A DNA stretch of 64,000 bases, taken from Pseudomonadota bacterium. GTDB taxonomy: Bacteria; Pseudomonadota; Alphaproteobacteria; Caulobacterales; Caulobacteraceae. Position 1 is the stretch's first letter, and every line of letters starts with the position of its first letter. The position numbers and the translations under genes were made by a program. This document shows, piece by piece, positions 1-15,600 of the stretch. A model generated the notes under the pieces. The model was given only the letters and a program-made list of their open reading frames with translations, made no database searches and had not been told where the DNA came from. Where the stretch lies: assembly GCA_020161365.1 (NCBI GenBank), contig JAIUNU010000011.1, positions 62,001 through 126,000 on the forward strand, written 5' to 3'.

Positions 1-539
1 GCGACGTTGTCGCTACCGACCGAGCAGTACTTCTGCTCGGGCAACTGCGCGCCCCATACGACCAAAGGCCGGTAAGTCTCGGCGATAGCGTTGAGCGTTT
101 GGTGCTGATTGCTTTGCCCGATCAGCAAAAGCCCGTCCGCCCGGTGCGATTGGATGATCCGCTCCAGCCAGCCGGTCTGGGTGATCACCACCTTGTGCAG
201 CAGAACGGCGTAGTCACGTTGCGTGATCTCGTCGGCAAGGCGGCCCACCATTTCCAGAAAGAACGGATCGGAAATCAGTTGTCCGGTCTCATGCGCCAGC
301 GGGATGATGACCCCGATCGTATCGGTCTTGCGCAGGCGCAGAGATCGAGCCGACTGATTGACGACATAGCCGTGAGTCCGCGCGATCTCGACAATCTGGT
401 CTCGCAGCGGCTTGGGGATCAGGGGATTGCCGGCCAGGGCCCGGGAGACCGTCGAGATCGACACGCCCGCCATCCGGGCGATGTCGGCCATTTTCAGACG
501 CCTTGTTTCAGGCCCTGTAGCGGGATCGTGACTGGCCAT
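1..539 (-). CDS. LacI-family transcriptional regulator (5' part; cut by left edge)
   Basis: N-terminal 179 residues of a LacI/GalR repressor; the rest lies outside the window. After a short leader the LacI helix-turn-helix begins with MADIARMAGVSISTVSRAL (about residues 17-35), followed by the hinge helix and the start of the periplasmic-binding-protein-like sensor domain (TDTIGVIIPL). The family represses sugar or other catabolic genes until an effector binds. I start it at the ATG at 539; the in-frame ATG at 491, directly before the MADIA motif, is equally possible. The promoter would lie in 540-700. The effector cannot be inferred from this fragment. Confidence 0.9.
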   Translation of the reverse strand, partial: MASHDPATGPETRRLKMADIARMAGVSISTVSRALAGNPLIPKPLRDQIVEIARTHGYVVNQSARSLRLRKTDTIGVIIPLAHETGQLISDPFFLEMVGRLADEITQRDYAVLLHKVVITQTGWLERIIQSHRADGLLLIGQSNQHQTLNAIAETYRPLVVWGAQLPEQKYCSVGSDNV

Positions 540-692
540 CAGGTAACAATTGGATCCTGCGAGAGCGCCAACATGGACGCACTAGCGTTGCGTCATGCAA
601 GCCTGAAGTCGCGCGCCAACATCGTCAGGCCGTATCGATAGCGACCTCGTTCACCGGCGTAAATGGCGACTGACTGCAGCAGGTCGCATTTA

Positions 693-707
693 AAGAACAA
701 TGTTCTT
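693..707. repeat. Perfect 7-bp inverted repeat, 1-nt spacer
   Basis: AAGAACA-A-TGTTCTT sits directly beyond the stop codon of the DUF4908-like gene and about 150 bp upstream of the LacI-type regulator. Its symmetry and single-base spacer look like a protein-binding operator rather than a terminator, as there is no GC stem or T-run. Which protein binds is unknown. Confidence 0.35.
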
Positions 708-1490
708 CTAGCGGTGGATCACCTTGACGATCCTCTTCGAAGACGGGCGCCCCGCAAGCCCCTGGTCAGGCGAGTAGGTCACGGTAAGCGCCCCATCTTT
801 CAAGGTCGCCGAAGGCTTGCGGCCCTCGGCCAGAAGCACTCGGGCGATCTGCGACATCAAGGAGCGATCCCCCTTCCGGGCCATGCGCTCGAACGCCTCG
901 GCGACCACCGTGGCCGAGTCCGCGGCCAAGACCGCCGTTTCCGGGCGAACATCCTGCACCGTGGCGAACTCGATATCGCGCTGGGCCGCGCGGCTGGCGC
1001 GCGCGGTGGCGATACGGACGCGCTGCACAAACACATTGAACGACAGGATCGCCGGCGGCTGGATCGAAGGCGCTCGCCCCGAAAGCGCCGCAGCCGCGCC
1101 CATCGGCGCATCGTCGGTGAACAGGATGACCCCGCCCAGCTTGGTCACCCGCAGGACCGGCTCGCCAAGATCGTTACGGTAGATGACATCGCCGCGCGAG
1201 GCCGGCTGCGGCTGGAGAACCCAGATTTCGGCGCTGTTGTCGAACTTGATCAGGGGGCGCGACGCGGCCTGGTCGAAAACGAACGCGCCGCCGGTCTCGG
1301 ATACATAGCGCGCCACAGGCGGCGCGGCCACGCGACGCGCCTCGGGCGGACCCTTATGCCCCAGCAGAGCGTCACGCAGCGAATGCGGGAGTTGCTGGGC
1401 GTGCGCCGAGGCTCCCATGAACGCCAGAGCGGCGATCATCAGCGCCGCTCGGGCGCTCCATCCGCCAAACTCCGCCTTACAGAATGTCAT
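708..1490 (-). CDS. Secreted DUF4908-like hypothetical protein
   Basis: About 260 residues with a clear Sec signal peptide from the ATG at 1490 (basic start, then AALMIAALAFMGASAHAQ, predicted cleavage after AHA). An upstream in-frame ATG at 1577 would put 29 non-hydrophobic residues in front of the signal, so I reject it. The mature part has a GGAFVFDQAASRPLIKFD stretch and a repeated basic/hydrophobic pattern resembling the DUF4908 family of Caulobacterales; that assignment is from memory. No catalytic motif is visible. It lies downstream of phbB on the same strand with a 123-bp gap, so joint transcription is possible but not shown. Function unknown; probably periplasmic. Confidence 0.75.
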   Translation of the reverse strand: MTFCKAEFGGWSARAALMIAALAFMGASAHAQQLPHSLRDALLGHKGPPEARRVAAPPVARYVSETGGAFVFDQAASRPLIKFDNSAEIWVLQPQPASRGDVIYRNDLGEPVLRVTKLGGVILFTDDAPMGAAAALSGRAPSIQPPAILSFNVFVQRVRIATARASRAAQRDIEFATVQDVRPETAVLAADSATVVAEAFERMARKGDRSLMSQIARVLLAEGRKPSATLKDGALTVTYSPDQGLAGRPSSKRIVKVIHR

Positions 1491-1613
1491 GCGATCCGTA
1501 GTGCCCCCCGAGTGGGGCGAATCTTGGACGCGTAAACGCCGATCACCCAAAGCTCGGAACATGAGGCCAAACCGCAACAGTCAGCGTCAAGTCCGAGCTT
1601 CGGGGTCGTGTCG

Positions 1614-2336
1614 TTAGGCCATGTACTGGCCGCCGTTCAGGGTGAGCGTGGCGCCGGTCACGAAGCCCGCGCGCTCGCCGGCCAGGAACGAGACCATGTC
1701 GGCGATTTCCTCGCCACGTCCCAGACGACCCACGGGAATGCCGGCGACGATCTGGGCCAGAACGTTTTCCGGCACCGCCGCCACCATCTCGGTGTCGATA
1801 TAGCCCGGGCAGATCACGTTGACCGTCACGCCCTTCTTGGCGTTCTCCAGGGCCAAAGCCTTGGTGAAACCGATCAGACCGGCCTTGGCCGCAGAGTAGT
1901 TGGTCTGGCCCATCTGACCCTTCTGGCCATTGATGGAGCTGATGTTGATGATGCGGCCCCAGCTGCGGTCGCGCATGCCCTCGATCACCGGACGGGTCAT
2001 GTTGAAGGCCGAGTCCATATTGACCCGGATCACCTCCGACCACTGCTCATAGCTCATCTTGTGCAGCATGCCGTCGCGGGTGATGCCGGCGTTGTTGACC
2101 AGGATGTCGATGGGGCCGAGCTCCGCCTCGACCTTTTTCACGGCCGCCTGGCAGTCCTCGAACACGCCGACATTGCCCTTCACGACCATCACGCCCAGTT
2201 CCTTGGCGCAGGCCTCGGCGGCGGCTTCGTTACCGGAATAGCCGGCCGCCACCTTGTGGCCATCGGCGATCAGCCGCTCGCAGATGGCTCGACCGATCCC
2301 GCGGGTGCCGCCGGTCACGAACGCAACTCTCGTCAT
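1614..2336 (-). CDS. phbB: Acetoacetyl-CoA reductase (NADPH), PHB biosynthesis
   Basis: Short-chain dehydrogenase of 240 aa that reduces acetoacetyl-CoA to (R)-3-hydroxybutyryl-CoA, the second step of polyhydroxybutyrate synthesis. The nucleotide-binding TGGTRGIG is at residues 8-15, NNAG at 81-84, the catalytic Ser region NISS at 131-134 and YSAAK at 147-151 (Tyr147, Lys151). The GQKGQMGQTNYSAAKAG segment is typical of PhaB rather than of FabG. The gene follows phbA on the same strand with a 72-bp gap, so the pair is one operon. No PHB synthase is in the window, as is common in alphaproteobacteria where phaC lies elsewhere. Confidence 0.95.
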   Translation of the reverse strand: MTRVAFVTGGTRGIGRAICERLIADGHKVAAGYSGNEAAAEACAKELGVMVVKGNVGVFEDCQAAVKKVEAELGPIDILVNNAGITRDGMLHKMSYEQWSEVIRVNMDSAFNMTRPVIEGMRDRSWGRIINISSINGQKGQMGQTNYSAAKAGLIGFTKALALENAKKGVTVNVICPGYIDTEMVAAVPENVLAQIVAGIPVGRLGRGEEIADMVSFLAGERAGFVTGATLTLNGGQYMA

Positions 2337-2408
2337 CTAACTCTCCCGATCGTTTTTCTTATGGTTTAGAGGCGGCCCGCCCCAGGACGAGCCGCCAACA
2401 GGTTTGGC

Positions 2409-3656
<1,248 letters not shown>

Positions 3657-3801
3657 CCATGCACGCCACGACCGCGTTCGTCACGACCACATTTTCACGC
3701 CTTGGCGACGGCTCCAAGTCATCAGACCACTGGCGTCATGCCTTTGCATTCGCGATAGTGCGATGCGAAAAGCGGACGTAACCGCTGTCTTAGGGAACGA
3801 A

Positions 3802-4452
3802 ATGTCCGAGAACCCTGAAAAAGGCGAAACGGCCGCCGGAAGCGAAAAATCGGCCGGCCAGCGCGTGATCATCAAGAAATACGCCAACCGTCGCCTCTAC
3901 AACACAGCGTCTTCCTCGTACGTCACCCTCGAACACCTTTCGGATATGGTGAAGGAAGGCGTCGACTTCGTGGTCTACGACGCCAAGACCAACGACGACA
4001 TCACCCGCTCGGTGTTGACCCAGATCATCTTCGAGGAGGAAAACCGCGGCGGCGGTCAGAACCTGCTGCCCATCCAGTTCCTCCGCCAGCTGATCGGCTT
4101 CTACGGCAACTCGATGCAGGCTTTCCTGCCCTCGTACCTGGAAATGTCGCTGGAGAGCTTCGCCAAGCAGCAGGAGCGCCTGCGCGGGCAGCTGTCCAAC
4201 ATGGCGCCCGGCAAGATGCCCGGCATGGGCGTCTATGAAGACCAGATCCGCCAGAACATGGCGTTGTTTGATCGGGCGATGAAGATGTTCTCGCCCTTCG
4301 CCTATGTCCGTCCCGAGGACGCCGCGGCTGCCCCGGCCGAGCCCGCCCCCGCGCCATCGCCCGCTCCGCAGACGGACGACACGCTGACCGAGATGAAGCG
4401 CCAACTCGAGGCGATGCAGGAACAGATCGCCAAGCTGGCCAGCAAGTCTTAA
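3802..4452 (+). CDS. phaR: Polyhydroxyalkanoate synthesis repressor
   Basis: 216-aa regulator of PHB metabolism that in relatives binds both the promoters of phasin/PHB genes and nascent PHB granules. The N-terminal PHB-accumulation regulator domain is at about residues 22-82 (IIKKYANRRLYNT...VLTQIIFEEE), followed by PHB_acc repeats (LPIQFLRQLIGFYGNSMQAFLPSYLE) and a Pro/Ala linker leading to a C-terminal amphipathic helix. I start at MSENPEKG (ATG 3802, preceded by AGGGAAC); the frame is open upstream to 3646 but that part is basic, His-rich and unlike the family. It is divergent from phbA-phbB, the expected targets. Confidence 0.93.
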   Translation: MSENPEKGETAAGSEKSAGQRVIIKKYANRRLYNTASSSYVTLEHLSDMVKEGVDFVVYDAKTNDDITRSVLTQIIFEEENRGGGQNLLPIQFLRQLIGFYGNSMQAFLPSYLEMSLESFAKQQERLRGQLSNMAPGKMPGMGVYEDQIRQNMALFDRAMKMFSPFAYVRPEDAAAAPAEPAPAPSPAPQTDDTLTEMKRQLEAMQEQIAKLASKS

Positions 4453-4501
4453 CCAAGCCGATCCAGCCGTTCTTAACCGTCCTGGACCTAGGATCACGCC
4501 T

Positions 4502-4825
4502 ATGAGCGGCCCGATCGATCCCCTTCGACGCCCTGGTCCCACGCGTCGCGCCCTGCCGGCGCCGCGCGATTCGGCGCGCCGGGACGCCGAGGAGGACGTC
4601 GTGTTCGTGGTCGAGGAAGACGTCGAGGCCCCGCCGCCTCAGCCGCGTCGCGAAGGCTTCGCCGCCTTCGCCGCGCACCTGATGGGACAGTCGGGCCAGA
4701 AGCGCGGCCTGCGGGGTGGGAAAGAAGTGCTGGATACGGCCAGATCGACCTATCTTGAGACGGAATATTCTGGGCCCGCTGACCGCCGCCCCCCGACCGG
4801 CCTGCTGAAAAAGACCAACATCTAG
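4502..4825 (+). CDS. Conserved hypothetical protein, 107 aa
   Basis: Small soluble protein beginning 49 bp after phaR, possibly in the same transcript. The N-terminal half is Pro/Arg-rich and acidic (low complexity); the C-terminal half from FAAFAAHLMGQSGQKRGL to the end looks well ordered and conserved-like, finishing TGLLKKTNI. No known domain, signal peptide or membrane segment. The last codons overlap the 3' end of the convergent HTH gene by 4 bp. Function unknown. Confidence 0.65.
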   Translation: MSGPIDPLRRPGPTRRALPAPRDSARRDAEEDVVFVVEEDVEAPPPQPRREGFAAFAAHLMGQSGQKRGLRGGKEVLDTARSTYLETEYSGPADRRPPTGLLKKTNI

Positions 4826-5124
4826 AGCGATAGCCGCGCCAGTTGCGCCTCCAGCGCGGCGACACGGTCCTCCAACGCCGCGAGGCGATCCCGGTCGCTT
4901 GGCGGCGGCGGACGCATGCCCGCGCGTGAGGCCGCTTCGGCCGTCGGCACGCCGAGCAACTCGGCGAAGGCGTTGATTTCCTGCATAGAAAGCTCGCGCT
5001 GGTCCTTGAAGGCCAAGGCGAGATCGGTCTCGGCCATCCCGGCGACGGCCGCCAGGACCGCGCGCGACAGGCCACGCTCGGACAAACGTTGATCGTACCA
5101 GGCGCCATCGAAGAACAGCGCCAT
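4822..5124 (-). CDS. Small HTH-like protein with C-terminal coiled coil
   Basis: 100 aa. Residues 15-65 resemble a Cro/C1-type helix-turn-helix (SRAVLAAVAGMAETDLALAFKDQ, then a second helix pair ending in AELLGVPTAEAASRAGM), with the shape of a degenerate XRE domain. Residues 75-100 form a leucine-heptad coiled coil (LAALEDRVAALEAQLARL), suggesting a dimer. It is convergent and overlaps the neighbouring hypothetical gene by 4 bp. Targets unknown; a DNA-binding role is inferred only from the fold-like pattern. Confidence 0.6.
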   Translation of the reverse strand: MALFFDGAWYDQRLSERGLSRAVLAAVAGMAETDLALAFKDQRELSMQEINAFAELLGVPTAEAASRAGMRPPPPSDRDRLAALEDRVAALEAQLARLSL

Positions 5125-5192
5125 CAGCGCACCGCCATCGGCTGGCGCCGTTCTTGCTTAATCGAAGGTGAATTCATCGCCGCGAGCTCGCC

Positions 5193-5297
5193 ATGTCCAT
5201 CGCCGTCCGCATCTTCGACATCGTCGTGGTGGCCTTGATCTTCACCGCGCTAACCTAGCTCGGCCCTTATGCGGCCCACTATGGCCGGGCTCCCTGA
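5193..5297 (+). pseudogene. Possible 34-codon membrane microprotein with in-frame TAG
   Basis: From the ATG at 5193 the frame reads a hydrophobic helix (MSIAVRIFDIVVVALIFTALT), stops at TAG 5256-5258, and if read through continues LGPYAAHYGRAP to a TGA at 5295. A Trp codon (TGG) changed to TAG would restore a plausible 34-aa single-pass membrane protein. There is no strong Shine-Dalgarno. It may be a broken small gene, a 21-aa peptide or chance. It lies in the otherwise empty 250-bp gap between the HTH gene and hemF. Confidence 0.25.
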
Positions 5298-5374
5298 CCG
5301 CTGTCGAACCCTCTGACGTCGATCTGGTCACCGTCCCATTTGCACACAGGCGTGCGGGGGCTTAATCGGCGGGT

Positions 5375-6247
5375 ATGAGCACCGATCAAGATCTCGACAC
5401 CAAGAAGGCCGCCGCGCGCGCATGGTTCGAAAGCCTGCGCGACCAAATCTGCGCTGCGTTCGAGCAGCTTGAGGATGAGGCGCCCGCCGACCTCTATCCC
5501 GGCGCTCCGGGCCGGTTCGAGAGAAAGGCCTGGGATCGTCCGGCAGGCGGCGGCGGCGTGATGGGCATGATGCACGGCCGGCTGTTCGAGAAGGTGGGCG
5601 TACACGTCTCGACGGTGTTTGGAACTTTCACCCCCGAAATGGCCAAGAACATGCCGGGCGCGACGGAAGACCCCCGGTTCTTCGCCACCGGGATCAGCTT
5701 GATCGCTCATATGACCAGCCCCCGGGTGCCGGCGGTGCACATGAACACGCGCTTCATCGCCACCACACAGAGCTGGTTCGGCGGCGGCGGCGACCTCACC
5801 CCCCTGCTCGGCTACCAGCGCCAACAAGACTTCCCGGACGCCATTGACTTCCACGCCGCCTACAAGCGGGCTTGCGACAAGTACGATCCGGCCTGGCACC
5901 CAAAGTACAAGGCCTGGTGCGACGAGTACTTCTTCCTGCCGCATCGCAACGAGCCGCGCGGCATCGGCGGAATCTTCTACGATCACCATGACAGCGGCGA
6001 CTGGCAGCGCGACTTCGACTTCACCCAGGATGTCGGACGGGCGTTCCTCGAGATTTATCCCACCTTGGTGCGCCGCCGGATGGGCGAGGCGTGGACTGCG
6101 GAGGAGCGTGAGCAGCAACTGGTGCAGCGGGGCCGCTACGTCGAGTTCAACCTGCTCTACGACCGGGGCACGATGTTTGGCCTGAAGACCGGCGGCAATG
6201 TCGAGTCGATCCTGAGCTCGATGCCGCCGACGGTGAAGTGGCCCTGA
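5375..6247 (+). CDS. hemF: Oxygen-dependent coproporphyrinogen III oxidase
   Basis: 290 aa, the normal length. Converts coproporphyrinogen III to protoporphyrinogen IX by oxidative decarboxylation of two propionates in haem synthesis; soluble dimer. Family-defining stretches are visible: [42 protein letters not shown] and [15 protein letters not shown], plus C-terminal [15 protein letters not shown] and [17 protein letters not shown]. It stands alone on the plus strand, convergent with the chemoreceptor gene only 8 bp beyond its stop. Confidence 0.97.
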   Translation: MSTDQDLDTKKAAARAWFESLRDQICAAFEQLEDEAPADLYPGAPGRFERKAWDRPAGGGGVMGMMHGRLFEKVGVHVSTVFGTFTPEMAKNMPGATEDPRFFATGISLIAHMTSPRVPAVHMNTRFIATTQSWFGGGGDLTPLLGYQRQQDFPDAIDFHAAYKRACDKYDPAWHPKYKAWCDEYFFLPHRNEPRGIGGIFYDHHDSGDWQRDFDFTQDVGRAFLEIYPTLVRRRMGEAWTAEEREQQLVQRGRYVEFNLLYDRGTMFGLKTGGNVESILSSMPPTVKWP

Positions 6248-6255
6248 GGTCGCGC

Positions 6256-8058
6256 TTAGGCGGCCTTACGGCGCGCCTCCTCGCTCAGCCGGAAGGCCTG
6301 AACCAGACGCATCAGTTCGGAGGCCTCACGGGTCAGGCTGTGGCTGGCGGCGGTGGTCTCCTCGACCATGCCGGCGTTTTGCTGAGTCACCTGATCCATC
6401 TGGACGACGGCGCTGTTGATCTGCCCAAGGCCGGCGGCCTGCTCCTGCGCGGCGAGGGCGATGTCGTTGACCAGCGACTCGATCCCGGTGAAGTCGTCGA
6501 CGACCGCGCCCAGCGCCTGACCGACGCGGCCCACCAAGCCCACGCCGCTTTCGACGCTGGAGGAGGCCTCGGCGATCAGCCCCCGGATCTCCTTAGCCGC
6601 GTCGCCTGACCGCTGGGCGAGGGCGCGGACTTCCATGGCTACGACGGCGAAACCACGCCCGGCCTCGCCCGCGCGGGCGGCCTCGACGCCGGCGTTGAGG
6701 GCCAGAAGGTTCGTCTGGAAGGCGATCTCGTCGATGACCCCGATGATCTGGGTAATTTGGCGCGAAGAGCTGTCGATCCGCTCCATCGCCGCGATCGCTT
6801 CGCTGGCCAGATCCGCCGACTGAGTCACGGACGAACGGCTCCGCGACGTCGATTGGCGAGCCGTCGCGGCGCGCTCGGCGCTCTGGCGGATGGTGGAGGT
6901 GACCTCTTGCAGGGCCGCCGCCGTCTCCTCCAAGCTCGCGGCTTGCTGTTCGGTGCGCCGCGCAAGATCATCGGCCGCTGAGGAGATTTGACCCGCGCCG
7001 CCGCCCACCGAACCGGCCATCGCCACAACCTTGGCCAGGGTCGATTCCAGGGTCCGCACCGAGGCGTTGAAGTTGATCCGCAGCTGCTCGAACTCGGGCG
7101 GGAAGGGGTCGTCAATCCGTTGATTGAGTTCGCCGCGCGCGAGGCCGCTCAGGCCGCGGTCCAGGGCGGAGACCACCTGATCCCGGCGGCGCGCCTCGGC
7201 CATGGCCTCCTCGGCTTGGCGTTGCTGGGCCTCCATCGAGCGGGCGTCGGCGGCTTCCTGCTGCTGGCGGGCGGCGCGGCGCTCCAACACGGCGGCGCGG
7301 AACACGCCCACCGAGCGCGCCATCTCTCCGATCTCGTCGGGGCGTCCCTGATGCGGGACGTCCTTGTCGTAGTCGCCGTCCGCCAGAGCGCCCATGTAAT
7401 GGGTCATGCGCAGCAGCGGCGTGACCACCTTCCGGCGTAGCGTCCAGACGCCGACAGCCGCCACCACCAGCATCAGCACCGTGGCCAAGCCCACAGCGAT
7501 GAAAATGCGGCGCGACAGCGCCTCTGCGGCGTGGACCTGCGCCTTCGAGAGCCCCACGGCGAGCGGGGTGAGCTTATCGATAACCTTGCGGTGCTCCAGG
7601 TAGGCGATGCTCATCCGATCCAGCGCTGCGTTCATCGCGACCACATCGCCGGCGCGCAGGGCGGGGCGGAACTGCTTGTCGGCGATGTCCCAGAATGCGC
7701 GCACATGGATGTCCGAGGCCGCCAGAGTCTCCTTGATCTCGGGCGTGAGGGGCCGTGTCGCCCAATAGGCGCGGCGCTCTTCGTAGCTGGTCTGTAACTC
7801 TTCGATGTGGCGGTCGAGTTCGGCGGACTTGTCCAGTTCGTCCGGACCACGGTGCGCCGTCAGCAACGCTTCGACGATGAACAGCGGAGGCGGAAGGATG
7901 TCGGCCACAAGGGCGTCCGCCTCCATCTGGCGCTCCGACACCGGGCCACCGACGCGCAGGGTCATCAAGGCGTAGGTCGCCGCGCCGGTGGCGATGGCGA
8001 AAGCCGCGATCAACGAGACCGCGAAAAGGTTCAACGTACCCGAAATGCGTAGTGACAT
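6256..8058 (-). CDS. Methyl-accepting chemotaxis protein with tandem HAMP domains
   Basis: 600-aa transmembrane chemoreceptor. TM1 is about residues 11-33, then a periplasmic helical sensor (34-184, not matching a named ligand-binding family by eye), TM2 185-205, HAMP1 206-258, a charged coiled coil, a second HAMP-like unit near 295-345, and the signalling hairpin whose tip ([20 protein letters not shown], then GRGFAVVA) is near 443-475. No CheR/CheB docking pentapeptide at the C-terminus (ends RRKAA). I prefer ATG 8058 because GGGGAG lies 10 nt upstream of it but only about 2 nt from the alternative ATG at 8067. Monocistronic; ligand unknown. Confidence 0.93.
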   Translation of the reverse strand: MSLRISGTLNLFAVSLIAAFAIATGAATYALMTLRVGGPVSERQMEADALVADILPPPLFIVEALLTAHRGPDELDKSAELDRHIEELQTSYEERRAYWATRPLTPEIKETLAASDIHVRAFWDIADKQFRPALRAGDVVAMNAALDRMSIAYLEHRKVIDKLTPLAVGLSKAQVHAAEALSRRIFIAVGLATVLMLVVAAVGVWTLRRKVVTPLLRMTHYMGALADGDYDKDVPHQGRPDEIGEMARSVGVFRAAVLERRAARQQQEAADARSMEAQQRQAEEAMAEARRRDQVVSALDRGLSGLARGELNQRIDDPFPPEFEQLRINFNASVRTLESTLAKVVAMAGSVGGGAGQISSAADDLARRTEQQAASLEETAAALQEVTSTIRQSAERAATARQSTSRSRSSVTQSADLASEAIAAMERIDSSSRQITQIIGVIDEIAFQTNLLALNAGVEAARAGEAGRGFAVVAMEVRALAQRSGDAAKEIRGLIAEASSSVESGVGLVGRVGQALGAVVDDFTGIESLVNDIALAAQEQAAGLGQINSAVVQMDQVTQQNAGMVEETTAASHSLTREASELMRLVQAFRLSEEARRKAA

Positions 8059-8165
8059 CGTTTGCATTCTCCCCAGCGCGAAGGTTTGCGGGGATGACCC
8101 TTAACGAGCGGGTAACGCCGTTCTGCGAGCTACTCAATCTGCGCATCGTCAGACGCCCAATCATG

Positions 8166-8197
8166 AAAAAGGCCCAGGATTGCTCCTGGGCCTTTTC
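8166..8197. terminator. Bidirectional rho-independent terminator downstream of rpoC
   Basis: Perfect 9-bp stem GGCCCAGGA / TCCTGGGCC with loop TTGC (8171-8192), flanked by AAAAA on one side and TTTT on the other, so it works on either strand. On the minus strand it ends the rpoBC transcript after two 61-bp repeats. Confidence 0.9.
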
Positions 8198-8222
8198 TAT
8201 TTCTAGGCTCAAGCGGAGCCTG

Positions 8223-8341
8223 TTCGGCGTCCGCCTCGGGCGCTCCGCTGAGCGCCCGACTCTTTACTTGTTTCGGACGCCTATTCGGCGTCCGCCTCGG
8301 GCGCTCCGCTGAGCGCCCGACTCTTTACTTGTTTCGGACGC

Positions 8342-8355
<14 letters not shown>
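8223..8355. repeat. Perfect 61-bp tandem duplication abutting the rpoC stop
   Basis: Two identical 61-bp units, 8223-8283 and 8284-8344, followed by an 11-bp partial third unit (8345-8355) that lies inside the last codons of rpoC. Each unit carries an 8-bp stem (GGGCGCTC / GAGCGCCC, loop CGCT) and a GACTC (GANTC) site. On the minus strand each copy repeats the end of rpoC (SDAE-stop or near it), so the duplication seems to have arisen from the gene's 3' end. It sits between rpoC and its terminator. Confidence 0.9.
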
Positions 8356-12532
<4,177 letters not shown>

Positions 12533-12594
12533 CTTGGTTCCTTCTGCGGGATTTCCCGCGAAAATTCTTGAGGGAGAGCGGGCTGAAAGGAGGC

Positions 12595-12623
12595 CCCTCC
12601 TCCGCCGTTCAGGCGAAGGAGGG
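12595..12623. other. Strong hairpin in the rpoB-rpoC intercistronic gap
   Basis: 12-bp stem (CCCTCCTCCGCC / GGCGAAGGAGGG on the plus strand, one wobble) with a 5-nt loop, close after the rpoB stop. It lacks a U-tract, so it is unlikely to terminate; an RNA-processing or mRNA-protecting structure is more likely. In E. coli the rplL-rpoB spacer is RNase III-processed; the parallel is only an inference. Confidence 0.5.
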
Positions 12624-12632
12624 AGATCCGGA

Positions 12633-15600
12633 TCAGCTGTTCTCCAGCTCGACGTTCAGGCCGAGCGAGCGCATTTCCTTGACCAGCACGTTGAAGCTTT
12701 CCGGGATACCGGCTTCGAACGTGTCGTCGCCGCGGACGATCGACTCGTAGACCTTGGTCCGGCCGGCCACGTCGTCGGACTTCACCGTCAGCATTTCCTG
12801 CAGGGTGTAGGCCGCGCCGTAGGCTTCCAGAGCCCACACTTCCATTTCCCCGAAGCGCTGACCGCCGAACTGGGCCTTACCACCCAGCGGCTGTTGCGTG
12901 ACGAGCGAGTACGGACCGATCGAACGGGCGTGGATCTTGTCGTCGACCAGGTGGTGCAGCTTCAGCATGTAGATGTAGCCGACCGTAACCGGACGCTTGA
13001 ACTGCTCGCCGGTCAGGCCGTCGAACAGGATCGACTGGCCCGAGCGGTTGACGCCGGCCATTTCGAGGTGATCCTCGATGTCGTCCATGCGCGCGCCGTC
13101 GAACACCGGGGTGGCGATCGGAACGCCCTTGCCCAGGTTCTTGGCCAGCTCGATCAGTTCTTCTTCGGTGTCCGGCAGTTCTTCGTCCGGGCCGTAGATG
13201 TCACGCAGGCGATCGATGAGCGCCTGCTTCTGACCGCCGGCCTGCCAGTCTTCCATCAGGTTGGTGATCTGCTTGCCAAGGTTGGCGCAGGCCCAGCCCA
13301 GGTGGGTTTCGAAGATCTGACCGACGTTCATGCGCGAAGGCACGCCCAGCGGGTTCAGAACGACGTCGACGTGCGTGCCGTCGGCGAGGAACGGCATGTC
13401 CTCGATCGGCAGGATGCGCGAGATGACGCCCTTGTTGCCGTGACGGCCGGCCATCTTGTCGCCCGGCTGCAGCTTGCGCTTCACCGCCACGAAGACCTTG
13501 ACCATCTTCATCACGCCCGGAGGCAGTTCGTCGCCGCGCTGCAGCTTGTCGACCTTATCTTCGAAACGACGGTCGAGACGCTTGCGGTTCTCGTCGAACA
13601 GGCGGCGCAGGCTTTCCAGCTCGCCCATCGCCTTTTCGTCTTCCAGCGCGATCTGCCACCAGAGGCCCGAGGCCACCTGGCTCAGGTTTTCAGCGGTGAT
13701 CTCGCCGCGCGACAGGCCCTTGGGCCCCGACAGCGCGACCTTGCCGATCAGCAGTTCCTTCAGGCGGCCCGAGATGTTGCGGTTCAGGATCGCGAACTCG
13801 TCGTCGCGGTCCTTGCCCAGGCGGTCGATCTCAGCGCGTTCGATGGCGAGCGCGCGTTCGTCCTTGTCGACGCCATGACGGTTGAAGACGCGCACGTCGA
13901 CGATCGTGCCGGCGACGCCCGGCGGCAGACGCAGGGACGTGTCGCGGACGTCCGAAGCCTTTTCACCGAAGATGGCGCGCAGCAGCTTTTCTTCCGGCGT
14001 CATCGGGCTCTCGCCCTTCGGGGTCACCTTGCCGACCAGGATGTCGCCCGGCTGGACTTCGGCGCCGATCGCCACGATGCCGGCTTCGTCGAGGTTACGC
14101 AGGGCTTCCTCGCCGACGTTCGGGATGTCGCGGGTGATTTCTTCCGGACCCAGCTTCGTGTCGCGGGCCATGACCTCGAATTCCTCGATGTGGATCGAGG
14201 TGAAGACGTCGTCACGGACGATGCGTTCGGAGATCAGGATCGAGTCTTCAAAGTTGTAGCCGTTCCAGGGCATGAACGCGACGAGCGCGTTGCGGCCCAG
14301 GGCCAGTTCGCCAAGCTCCGTCGACGGACCGTCGGCGATGATGTCGCCGGCGCGGATCTTGTCGCCCACCTTCACCAGCGGACGCTGGTTGATGCAGGTC
14401 GACTGGTTCGAGCGCTGGAACTTCGACATGCGGTAGATGTCGACGCCCGAACGCGCGGGGTCGGTTTCTTCCGTGGCGCGGATGACAATACGCGTACCGT
14501 CGATCTGCTCGACCACGCCGGTGCGCTTGGCGATCACGACGGCGCCCGAGTCACGGGCGACGACGGCTTCCATGCCGGTGCCAACCAGCGGGGCGTCCGA
14601 CTGCACCAGCGGCACGGCCTGACGTTGCATGTTCGAGCCCATGAGGGCGCGGTTGGCGTCGTCGTTTTCCAGGAACGGGATCAGGGCGGCGGCCACCGAC
14701 ACGACCTGGCGCGGCGACACGTCCATCAGGTCCACCGTCTCCTTTTGCAGGAGGGTCGGTTCGCCGTTGATGCGGCCCGGAACCAGATCATCGGCGATCT
14801 CGCCGCCGTCGACCTTGATGTTCGACTGGGCGATGACGTGCTTGGATTCCTCCATCGCCGACATGTAGACGACTTCGTCCTGCGGCTTGCCGTCCTTCAC
14901 GCGACGGTACGGGCTCTCGATGAAGCCGTACTTGTTCACGCGGGCGTGGGTCGCCAGCGAGTTGATCAGACCGATGTTCGGACCTTCCGGCGTCTCAATC
15001 GGGCAGATCCGGCCGTAGTGGGTCGGGTGAACGTCGCGGACTTCAAAGCCGGCGCGTTCGCGGGTCAGACCGCCCGGGCCGAGGGCCGACAGACGACGCT
15101 TGTGGGTGATTTCCGACAGCGGGTTCGTCTGGTCCATGAACTGCGACAGCTGCGAGGAGCCGAAGAATTCACGCACAGCCGCCGCGGCGGGCTTCGCGTT
15201 GATCAGGTCGTGCGGCATCACGGTGTCGATGTCGACCGACGACATGCGTTCCTTGATGGCGCGTTCCATGCGCAGCAGGCCGACGCGGTACTGGTTTTCC
15301 AGCAGCTCACCGACCGAGCGGACGCGACGGTTGCCCAGGTTGTCGATATCGTCAATTTCGCCACGACCATCGCGCAGGCCCACCAGGACCTTCAGCACGG
15401 CCAGGACGTCTTCCTTGCGCAGGATGCGGACTTCGTCCGAGACATCCTGCTCCAGACGCATGTTCATCTTCACGCGGCCCACCGACGACAGGTCGTAGCG
15501 CTCGGCGTCGAAGAACAGCGACTTGAACATCGCCTCGGCGGCTTCCACCGTCGGCGGCTCGCCCGGACGCATGACGCGGTAGATGTCGAACAGCGCGTCC

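Noticed and set aside
14900..15200. Rifampicin-resistance substitutions in rpoB
   Set aside because: The segment reads [21 protein letters not shown]; the DQT difference from E. coli is usual in alphaproteobacteria and is not a known resistance change.
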